Of a stretch of DNA of 64,000 nt, positions 54,623-64,000 are shown one piece after another. Each line of letters opens with the position of its first letter. The stretch's first letter is position 1. Under the pieces are notes generated by a model. The model had not been told where the DNA came from. It did not search any database and saw only the letters and a program-made list of their open reading frames with translations. Source of the stretch: Symsagittifera roscoffensis (taxonomy: Eukaryota > Xenacoelomorpha > Acoela > Convolutidae); NCBI RefSeq assembly GCF_963678635.1, contig NC_087067.1, forward strand, positions 5,558,647 through 5,622,646, given 5' to 3'. The position numbers were made by a program, and so were the translations under genes.

Positions 54623-56171
54623 ATTACTGAATTTTATTTGCGATGAACGAGTTTGTTTTTTCTTTTCACAAACCGGATGGTGAATATGATGTAGAAATTG
54701 AAGCACAAATGGTAAAGCACTCAATTACGAAACCAGAATGTCCATTGTGAGAGAAAATTGCATGGGTAAAATACCAGCAAAATAAAAACGGGTGGTATAC
54801 CCTCTTGGATAGTAATTTTAAAAAATTACAGGAGTCACTGAACGAAAGCTCTTGAATCAAAACTGGATGCAGCGCAAAAAACTTGTAGTGTAGCAACCAA
54901 GTCGACAAAGCATAAGCATAATATTCCGGCCATTCAATTTTTCCCAGAAAAAATCAATTTCAGAAACTGAAAAAAAAAACACGGCCCGACCGGGACTTGA
55001 AACTCAGACCATAGGGTGCAAAGGCAACTTTATAATCTCCAGTCGAAGAGAAAAGACGCCTGGCAGTTTCTGGGAGTCGATATAAAATAACTTAATTTTC
55101 ATTCACAAATGTAGAAGAAAAGTTTTTAATAACAAAAAAAAGTCTAGTTCCTGGTTACAGAACTTCTGCTTTTGCAAGTGTAAGTTAAAAAAAAACAGTA
55201 CAGCAAAACGTCCGAGTAGGTAACCGAACAACACATCGTTTTATAAGAATTACTAAGAGACTAAACCACAATGAGCATGAGAGCAATTATCAGAGCATGA
55301 TGCAAAGAACTTCAGAAGGGCTTTGATATTGGCGTTTTATCGCCTCAAAACTCATTGGCATCTCCGCTCATATAAAAGTGTCATGATATACGGCTTTTGA
55401 GTAAGAAACCCAGTAAATACAATTTCCGAAAAAAATTGCCCGGTATTTGTGGAAAGTCTGTTAAACTAACTCTTAAAAGAACTGCTCGAACCGTAGAAGC
55501 ATACGATGATCCAATTCCTACCTCAAAAACAGCAGTTGTTAGTTCTTTCTGAAAACTCAAATGTACACAAAATTGGTGCATTGGCTATCAGGAACCTTGA
55601 AAACAGTCATAACAAAGAAGCTTAGTTAGAGCAAAAAAAATGTTGCCCAGCTCAACATCAGCAAATCTTAATGCAAAAATTTCTTTTCATTGCTAGAGGA
55701 AGTAAAAGCAAAGCCACAAAACATGGTCTGGCAGGTAGTATGTCTGGCATGACTCATTCGGGGTGCACAATGCCGCAACATTCGTGAAGCAGAGATATAG
55801 CTTTGTGTCATTTTTAAAGTTTGACTCAGTAGCATGATATTGAAAGAAGTTAGTTACGAAAAAACTTTAGGGTGGACTGAAATGGATTTTGAAGACGTAT
55901 AAGACAGCTTGCACAGGCTGTTCAAAATAAAAAATGAAACTCTGAAAAAGCCTTGCCCAATCTTTCTCAGCTCAGTGAAGAATAATGAGAAGAAATCGAA
56001 AGCGTGATCACCACCGATTTGTCAACAACAAGAAAAAAGCAAAGCATTTAAGCTCATATTGACAACATGATCGTTTTTGAGCTATTTAGCATCAACTGTT
56101 AGATACATGCGTGGTTTTCAGCTAATCGAGTAAATTGCAGCTAAAACACATGCACGAATATTTCAAGGAAC
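54623..56171. other. Intergenic, no supported gene
   Basis: A tRNA-like B-box region (gagtttcaagtcccggtcgg on the minus strand, about 54986-55005) occurs without a pairing acceptor stem. Some stretches (55250-56100) have coding-like composition but stops in all frames, so an old decayed element is possible. Confidence 0.35.
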
Positions 56172-57122
56172 CCCGGGTTGACGTCCATAGAAGAAAAATG
56201 CTTATCATACAGTTTTATATATGAAGTCTATGAAAAAAATGCTAATCATACAATTTTCATGCATGAAAATTATAAAATAGTCATTTCGTCATAGAAAAAA
56301 TAAATATTTCAAAAATCACCAAAAAACGTGTCTGGGTAACTTTAAATAGATTTAAATAAGTATATCTATGATAGAGGGCATATTGACAATCAAAAACATA
56401 TTTTAATTTTGGTCAGAAAAATGCTTATCATAAAGTTTTCATATATGAAAATTGTATGATAAGCATTTTTTTCAAACACAAAAATAAAATTTTGAGGTAA
56501 AAAAATTTTAATCCTTTTTTGGCTGCAAATTTGCATTTGTGCTAAAATGTAAACTTTACGAAAAAAAAAATTTCATGCAAAATTTGACATTTTTGTGTTT
56601 ATAACGTAGTCCAGGATGAGTTTCTCACCCAAAAAACCCAAAAATTACATGAAAAAGTTTTTTTTGTAAACACGATTATTATCTTTTGTTTCATTTGCTA
56701 AAATAAAAATAAAATTGTAAAACAAAACAGGCCTTTTTTTTTTCTCAAACATCATAATTTTCAAGCTAAAAATTATCTAGCCATATTCAAAAAAGGCATT
56801 TTTTGGTATCTATTTCCATGTGAAAATGTTAAATTTAACTTTTATAGCTGAAACCTCCAAATGCCAGTTACTCTCTGGGTTTTCTCATGACAAAAAATCC
56901 TTGGTTAGTGTTTCGGTTGAAGCACGAAACTTTGAAACAAAATTTTTTTGAATTTTCAATTATGGAAAAAATGCTTATCATACAATTTCATATATGAAAA
57001 AAAAAGCTTATTTTGCTATTTTCATACATACACTTTTACTCTATGAAATTGTATGAAAGAGTAAGCTAAGCATTTTTTTCATATATGAAAATTGTATGAT
57101 GAGCATTTTTTGTCAACCCGGG
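56172..57122. mobile_element. Foldback element bounded by cccgggttgac inverted repeats
   Basis: The left end cccgggttgac (56172-56182) is followed by gaaaaatgcttatcatac. The right end has tgtatgatgagcattttttgtc followed by aacccggg (57112-57122). The motif aaaatgcttatcatac and its inverse occur several more times inside (about 56236, 56428-56470, 56968-57080), so the element looks built of repeated inverted subunits. No ORF. Confidence 0.75.
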
Positions 57123-57452
57123 ACATCAATAACTTTGACAAATGACTAATTTCAATGAACGAGTGATACAAAATTTATCTACAAAGAATCTCATGTTTGA
57201 GTGAACAACAAAATCTATATTTGCTTTGGAGTTACAGAAAAAAAATTGCCCATGCCAAATTGCTCAACGTTGTTCTCTGGAAAACGGCGGAACAGTGAAC
57301 ACTAGAGATTTCAAACAGGTGGTTGGTGGCTTTAACTCACAACAAGGACATCCGGTAGTGTATATTCAGGAATTCAGGAAAACTTTTTAAGCGCGAATAC
57401 TCTTATAAATTTCGAATGCCTAGTAATTGCTTCTATGCTGGCTTGATTGATC

Positions 57453-57814
57453 GGGGGCTATTCTCATGCGCGAAGGACCGAATGGGCGAAAAAATTTGTG
57501 GGCCAAGGACCGCAGACAAAATTAGCCGAAAATCAATTTTTAAAAAGAAACAATAGCCTTTCAGTTAAAATGAATTAAATGAAGCAATATTTGCTACTTT
57601 CATTGCAAAACCCTTGAAATGTAAAATTTTCCCAACTTTGCAGCGGTCAATGATAATTTGATTTAGCATATTTCTGCCGTTTTTATATTCGGCCAAGATC
57701 GATACTTCAGTCCCTTGAAATGTTTACTTTCTTTCCAAATTTTAGATTACTGAAATCTGATTGGCTGACTTTTGTTTTCGCGCATTCGGTCCTTCGCGCA
57801 TGAGGGATTCCACC
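57453..57814. mobile_element. hAT-type MITE, copy A, with 8-bp target duplication
   Basis: The direct repeat gattgatc at 57445-57452 and 57815-57822 flanks the element; 8 bp is the hAT signature. The terminal inverted repeats share catgcgcgaaggaccgaatg, with the outermost 10 bp less similar. The 362-bp interior has no ORF and matches copy B at 39885-40247 in reverse orientation. It is too short to encode a transposase. A link to the hAT remnants at 2.1 and 7.5 kb is plausible but their ends are not defined. Confidence 0.85.
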
Positions 57815-57822
57815 GATTGATC

Positions 57823-59100
57823 AAGCAGTTGTTACTTGAGCGCATGTACCCTCTGCGAACAGTTCATAAACATGTGCAGTTGTTCTTTGCTCTCAAAGAT
57901 TGGATAACAGACAAGCATCCGCCAGAATAGCCAGACACTCTAATAAGCTAATACATTCCGGCTACAAGATAAACTTGAGTGAGACATAAAAACTACATTT
58001 GATGAAACGCTTAAAGAGGGGATGGCCTGCAATTTCAATTTGATATCTAATTTGCAGACACGCAAACCATTCAACTAATTGGCATCAAAATTGTTTTAAG
58101 CGAACTAAATGTTTCAAGACATCCATCAAACGTACATAGAGCGATTGATTGGAGGCAATGGTCAGAAGTTGAAGCACTGACAGCACAAAGAGCAAAGAGT
58201 TAGTGTCCTAGAGTTTTCTTTATTCCATCCATACCACCAGAATTCAAAAACAATTCGTAGAATGCCTCACAAAAAGGTTTAGGGAAGATATTTATCTTGT
58301 TTTTTACATAACAAATGGTTGGCAGGTGACTTGGTTGTTAAAAAATGTGAACAGTTTTGCAACGATGTGATAAATGTCAAAAATATTTCTGCATAATTAT
58401 TAAACTATTTCCATAAATGAGATAAGCTTTTACCGACTGAATATAGAAAGTTTAGACTATCCGGAAATTCATTTCTTTAGTCGTTGCTAGATTTGCAGTG
58501 CCAAAAATTAGCTAGCCGTCCTTGCAAAGTTTGCAAGATAGTTTTTTATTTGATTTTTTGTTTTAAAAAGTGTGTACACGATGTTGAAGCGAGATGCAAA
58601 CAACCGAACACTTTTTTGTGTCTCATGCTAATGAAACTTTCAGCAAGAATTTACGATAATCATGCAATATGAAGTGCTTTAAGATTGGCTTTTTTGTAAG
58701 ATCACGCAATAATTTTGCAAGATTGAGTGGTTTAAAATGGTCTGTCTGGCGAAAAATAAACATTTTCTTCTAAGATTGTACCAAGAATGTTACAAGATTC
58801 TTGCAAGACCTTCGAAGATAACCCGTCTTCGTCAGCTGGGATATCTAAAAAACTATACAAACTCCTGCATTTGAACGGATATGCAAATCTGTTGCATGAA
58901 ACAACAAACAACCCTCTCGTTTCTTTTTGATAATCAAGCTGTAAAAGGTCATAAAAACTTGAAAAACCCCAGAGGAATTGCTCAAAACCTCAATGACTCC
59001 CTAGTGGCTCAAAGTAATCGAAAAACTCTAATCTACAAAATTATTAAACTATTTTCTGCATAACTATTTTCATGTTCAACTAAAAAGTCCACATTAGTTT
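57823..59100. other. Intergenic, 3' of the tail-anchored protein gene
   Basis: ORFs at 58484-58672 and 58881-59063 show no motif. No repeat identified. Confidence 0.4.
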
Positions 59101-61523
59101 TTAAACTCGTACAATAACCGCAAATTCTTCGTTTGCCATTATCCATGTAAAAATAATGCTTAAGATTAGGAGGCTACAAAGGATCATTTTCATGAACGTG
59201 CTCGAATCAGTTTTCGTAACAAATCCCAGTTTCAAATCGTAAAATTTTCTCTTCGCTTTGTCAATTCTTTTCGTTTCTTCAAACAAATCAACATATCCAA
59301 GTAATCGCAATTTTCGAATCGGAATTTCGGGAAGAACTTTAGACTCTTCGGGCTCTTCGGAAAGTTCAAAGATTGTCTCCAATTTCTTATCACGGCGAAC
59401 TTTCATATCCTCTTGAAAAACAACAGTCTTCAAACTGAAACTCGTAGGTGTTGAAATATCCCACTGTTTGTTCATTTCGTTGCATTTAGTCAAGTTGACA
59501 CTTGTGGCAGTTTCGAAACTTGTTAACTCTTCACAAATCTCAATTTGTTCTTCATAAACCAGGCTTGGCTCAACTCTGTACGCTATGGTTTCCGAGAACT
59601 CTTGGACACAAACCCAATCTAAGAAATCGAATTCACTCAGAAATGTCATCTTCAGTTCGCCCACTGGCTCTACGGTTACTTCGGATTGAGGACAGAATGT
59701 TCCGGAGAATGTCTGGGTGTCGAGGACTGTCCAGTCCGAATAGACACTTTCGTCGACAATGTAGACGTCTGTAACTTCCACATTCATACCAGTGCTTTTA
59801 GTTCTAAAAACAAGAATATCGCGATTGTTCTAAAATTTTGAACTCCCGGAGTAAAACTTATTTTTTTTAAATATTGAGTTGAGATATCATCAAAAAGCTG
59901 GTGTCGAGAAAAAGTATTTGAGTTGATTATGTATAAACCTCAAATTTGGAAGTTTTTTTTTCAGATTTCAGCTAGAAATACACAAATCAGAAACACACTA
60001 ATTATAATTCAAAGCGAGTGCAGCAAGCTAACCTTGAATTGATGTGAACTTTGGTTTTTACCGTTGACAAAAACTTTTTGAACATTTGCACTGCGCCACT
60101 ATTTCTAATGCCAGATTGCTGTCTTTCCTCTCCAAATTTCTTTGGTTTTTGACTCGGATAAGAACGAGTGGAATTTAGAACTTCGTCGCCTGAATTTCGC
60201 AAGTCGGCATCCACGACAACTTGTAGTACGGGTGGTGACTCAACGCGGTCGACTTTTTCGCTCTCGGCGCTTCCGATTGAAGATGATGACTCACTGAAGA
60301 CGCCCGAGTTCGTGGCGGAACTAATTCCTCGTGCTCGCAAACTTTGTTTAAGGCAATCGACGCTCGTTGTTGCGGCAATTCGAGACGGTCGTTTCTGGGC
60401 TCCGAAGCGTGCTGAAGATGATGATTGTTCAATTCGGGAATTGTCGAGAGACAATTGCGGTTCTGCAACAGCCGACTGCGCAGAGCTGGGTTTGCCGAGC
60501 GTGGTCTCGGAGGTCGTGGAGCCGAGTAGTTGGCCGGATGCATTTTTGTTTTCGACTGATGATCCTGCTCTGACAAGGAAGACCTATAAGCAAAAACAGG
60601 TAAACGGTTGCTGTGCAAGTAGCAAAAAATTATCTGTCTACCGTATTCACCGCAAAAAAAATATCAAAAAATTTGTTTCACTTTCAGAACTTTTTGTTAT
60701 CTTCTTGATAAATAAGTTGAAGCAAACCGCAACGTACAAATTAATGACAACTAATATCCTGTACAAGAAACTAAAATAACATTGGGCACGGATGCCGGTG
60801 AACTCATTAGAAGAGGGAGTTACTTTTTTAATTCTTTAGCGGTGAAGGCCAACATTGATAACTTAATAAGTCAAATTTCATAAAATCTAAACATAAAAAA
60901 GCTTAGTCAAAGCTTGAATGACGAGAAGATTAGTCATACCTTACCTTCTCATGAGGATGTTGCAAGGTTCCACCTGCGACGATGGACTCTTCTTCGTGTT
61001 CGTCATCGTCTGAAGCACCCTCCGCAACGCCGACCGTAGGAACCCCTGATTTGCAACTCGACTCGTCTGCACGCTCGCCGGTCGTCCCGTTGGAACGATA
61101 TCCGTCGCCGAAATGGGAACACTCGGCGAATGATCTACCGAAACCCGAGTTGCGTTCGCCGTCGAGGGAATGATCAGACTCCCGGGACGAGCCGTCGACG
61201 ACCGATTCTTTTCCTTGTCGTAAGCCAGTTCGCTGCTTCTCGGTTTTCCAATCCCAATCTTTTCCTGCTTTGAAATTTCTTCCAAAACTCGATTCGGGTG
61301 CATTACAGCCGATGTCTAGGTTTTGGTTCTCGTTCTTTGATCCGAAGTCAATGTCGTAGAAGTTGATCAACTCGCAGTAAAATTGTTTGCGCTTCCTCAA
61401 ATTTATAGTCCGTTTTCGTAACTGGTAATAGTTCATGGAATCGTAAGTATTGTAAATTTCCGAGGCTTCCGAGTCATTCGTATTGCAGCCCGAGAGAACC
61501 CGAGAGCTCTCGGCTATTACCAT
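59101..61523 (-). CDS. Tail-anchored protein of 610 aa, three exons, unknown function
   Basis: Three minus-strand exons join in phase: 61523-60945 (donor AAG|GTAAGG), 60583-60033 (acceptor GCTTATAG, donor TCAAG|GTTAGC) and 59803-59101 (acceptor TTGTTTTTAG). The total is 611 codons with stop. The N-terminal part has a basic stretch (LRKRTINLRKRKQFY), then Ser/Gly/Glu-rich and Asp-rich segments of low predicted order. Exon 2 is Ser-rich (DNSRIEQSSSSARFG) and ends in a basic segment. Exon 3 is Glu/Ser/Thr-rich. A single hydrophobic helix (MILCSLLILSIIFTWIMA) lies near the C-terminus, leaving about 11 residues after it. No N-terminal signal is seen, so a tail anchor in the ER or nuclear envelope is the likely topology. 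No domain is recognised. Both introns (230 and 361 bp) have standard ends. Confidence 0.8.
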
Positions 61524-63310
61524 TTACGTGATCGGTTGTCACGACTGAGGAAAATTTTACTTTAACAAAATTTAATTTAGTGTTTCAATTTTGAGCCAAA
61601 AATTCAAGCAAGTATTAGTTTTTCTGTTCTTGATTTTCAACCGCATAAACTGGCAAAGTTTGACAAGAATATTTTTTGTCGAATAATTTACGATTCAAAG
61701 ACGCATTCAAATTTATCAAAATTGTGCAAACGCGTTTTGTTTTTTAAGACGTGCTCGTACAAGTTGAATAAATTTTGGCAGTAGTTTTTGATATTATACA
61801 TGTTTAGCTAATCTGTTCTTTATCAATTTAGTTTGTTTTTTGATGAGAGCTCTCGTTTATGTTCTGAATAAGTAATTGTACTTTTATTGACAAATATGCA
61901 GCTTAAAAATACAAATAAATTTATACCAACAAACATCTTGACTCATTTTGGTACGATACAATTTTTGGCTTTAAGTTTGGCTTTAAGTCAGTTTTGCGCC
62001 AAAAAATATTTCAAGAGATAGAGCTCAAAAAAGCAAACTTTTGGCTAAAAAACTACCAAAATGCTTCCCTAATTTTATGACAGTTTTTTTTTTTAAAAAA
62101 AGAGAACTTTTTGTAAAACGCTCAAACCAGAGATGGGCGAACTTTCAAAAAAGTTGTCAGAAACAGTGTCTACATTTTCATCAGGTCGTTATTTGTCTTC
62201 GCGGCTGAAAATTGATGTCCTAAAAAATATATATAATTTTGTACTATGTGTAGTCCGGACTTCGCTCGCTAACTTTTATAAATTGGCTTCTCGAAGTTTA
62301 TGTTTTTTCGGTTTTGTTTCGATTGAGGGATTATAGAAAGAGTTGTTCTTTCAATTTGCTGGAACTCGTCTATTTGATGAAAACTCAAAACTTGGTTTTT
62401 GGCGGTGTAGGGCCATCCCCTTTTCCTTTGCGTTTTCTTGCACACACATAGGCAAAGCAGAGTTTCGCACCAGTAGCGATATGAAAAAGATAGTCAAAAA
62501 ACCACAATAAAATTTTCAAAAAACCTTATTCAAATTTCATTCGAAATAGTTGGAACATAAAACCAAATCAAATAATTCGAAACAAAAACCTGAGTTTAAA
62601 ACTAAACAAGTAAACATATCGAAGCGGTTAAGAAAACTTAAAAAATTTTAAGCAACCCGAGAAAAAAAAACGGATGAAAACGCATGAATTAAAACAAACC
62701 CATTGAAATATTTTGCCTATAATGATATTTTTAAATAATACACCCCGTTAAAACGCTAAGTAGACAAATTAAGATTAAAAAGGATATGGAATTAAAACTT
62801 TATTAAATGTTTTCAATAAAAGACCTGCACTGAGAGTACGAATGATTTCACTCCGAAGGAGTGTGCATGCTTCAAGGTCAAGGTTAGATATAACCAAACA
62901 AAGTAAAGAAATGATTGATATCACAAAACTTCACTCGCTGGAGAAAAATTGAAATTAACTAAATCTATATTACTACACATATCTTTTCCCCATTCAACCG
63001 AAGAAAAAAAATTAAGAAATCACAACTAAATAGCGATTACGTCAAATGAACAATTAAGGTTAGCAGCATAATATGAGAGAAAAAATCTTTCGACGATATG
63101 TCCTAGGGATCTATTGAATGAGTAAATTAACAATTAGTCGGCGAAAATTGTAAAGGATGACATGATCGATTAATGATTGATACTAGGTTATGTCCTGAAT
63201 AAAAAGTTAAGCACTGCTCCAAAGGAGATTACTAAAGTAACGAATAACTCAAGGTAATTTCATGAAAATTCTTGAGGTTCGAATCAAATTTTCTCTGACG
63301 CAAAGTTTTG
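61524..63310. other. Intergenic, upstream of the tail-anchored protein gene
   Basis: AT-rich. The promoter of the minus-strand gene should lie in the left part, but no distinctive element is seen. The ORF 62133-62336 has no motif. Part of 62700-63300 could be the 3' end or LTR of the interrupted coding region to its right, but no second copy is available to define it. Confidence 0.35.
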
Positions 63311-63313
63311 TCA

Positions 63314-64000
63314 CTAGTTTTTATCTCTAACGAAATCCTCTATTTGTGACAGTAGCTGACTCTCAGTAATTGACTCGATATCGATGTCGCTCTCTCCATC
63401 TTCTCTCTGTTCCAAAGGAATTATCAATTCCTCCTCTTCGGGTACCCAAATTGGCAGATTGGTGGCGTGGATATGCGTTGGATTTTCCTGTGACTCAATG
63501 TTTGAATCTGTAGTCGCAGCCACTCTCAGTTGAGGAGCTCAGCTGGATGAATCTGATATAGTTTCAATTGTTTTGGGTTCTTGGGTATAGTTTGGTGTAT
63601 ATCCAAACGATCCCTGTGGTTCTGTTGAGATTATAAAATCTATATACATATATCTGGTTAGTATACAATTTTGGGGGACCAACATTCCTACGTGGGCGCG
63701 TAGTTTTAAAGTTTGCACCTTGGTTGTCACTTTTGATTTCATAAATTGAGGAGTCCAAATCGCTGTCTCTTGACAGGTACATTGTAGTCATCAACGCCTG
63801 TGACTGTGTTGTGTCCGGCGGAGACACCTCTGATTTTGGAACTGTTATGTCTTCTGAGACAGGTCCTGTAGTGCTCTGGCTGATTGTTGATGTCGGTGGG
63901 GTCCATATTATTGAGATATGGCAATCGGAAATTGTGTCCGGATGTGTTACTGCTTCTTCACCTAAGTCTAGTATTTTAATTTTAATATTAGGGTTTGAAT
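63314..64000 (-). pseudogene. Interrupted coding region running off the right edge
   Basis: One minus-strand frame is open from the edge to about 63564 (Ser/Thr/Pro-rich, with TRPRRNVGPPKL). A second frame (63742-63539) continues to a TGA at about 63541-63539, after which the same frame runs on with an acidic C-terminus (VPEEEELIIPLEQ and DIDIESITESQLLSQIEDF) to a stop at 63314. The RPRRNVGPP motif resembles the basic, Pro-rich end of Ty3/gypsy or copia polyproteins, so a retroelement pol remnant is possible; a host gene with an intron between the frames is an alternative. Most of it lies outside the window. Confidence 0.35.

Noticed and set aside
54985-55060. tRNA-like sequence on the minus strand
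   Set aside because: The B box and 3' acceptor look tRNA-like, but no pairing 5' acceptor is found at the expected distance.

Overview
The window is eukaryotic nuclear DNA, most likely from an invertebrate animal. It has AT-rich spacers, GT-AG introns of about 75-360 bp, a secreted protein built of LDL-receptor class A repeats, an FkbM-type methyltransferase, and a dense load of LTR, hAT and foldback elements plus satellites. I cannot place the phylum from sequence alone. No rRNA, CRISPR array or credible tRNA was found.

Layout: 0-10.4 kb holds several small foldback/MITE-like repeats, two decayed copies of one hAT-like transposase (2.1-3.4 and 7.5-8.9 kb), a broken FkbM methyltransferase on the minus strand (4.3-5.5 kb) and a G-rich 101-bp tandem repeat. 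10.4-27.9 kb is one very large Ty3/gypsy-type LTR element on the minus strand. It has Gag, protease, RT and RNase H in one frame, then integrase, then at least four further ORFs: a proline-rich ORF with no methionine codon, a signal-peptide glycoprotein with membrane segments, a Ser/Pro-rich ORF overlapping it by ATGA, and a 331-codon ORF. Its protease-RT-RNase H block is tandemly duplicated in frame (2,403 bp = 801 codons). The 5' LTR is lost at a 200-N gap.

28-31 kb is a degenerate GTAT/ATCT microsatellite and an 87-bp tandem repeat. 31-32.5 kb is an SGNH/GDSL-hydrolase-like gene split by a 256-bp insertion flanked by 10-bp direct repeats. 32.6-39.1 kb is repeat-dominated: paired hairpins, a 544-bp satellite, a GC-rich array of about 30-bp units carried in a 1,806-bp duplication, and a self-complementary repeat block. 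39.5-41.9 kb has two TIR elements and a diverged repeat pair.

43.8-48.5 kb is the best host gene: eight exons, 22 LDLa repeats, a signal peptide and no visible membrane segment. 51.8-54.6 kb is an internally deleted copy of the large LTR element with two 410-bp LTRs and a short target duplication. 56-57.8 kb has two TIR elements, one with an 8-bp target duplication typical of hAT. 59.1-61.5 kb is a three-exon gene for a 610-residue tail-anchored protein of unknown function. The right edge (63.3-64 kb) holds the end of another minus-strand, interrupted coding region.

The most novel object is the large LTR element: an env-bearing gypsy-type element with several extra ORFs after pol, a coupled ORF overlap, a methionine-free ORF and an in-frame duplicated enzyme block. 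The LDLa gene is the most interesting host gene, because it uses two distinct LDLa sub-types arranged as a block.
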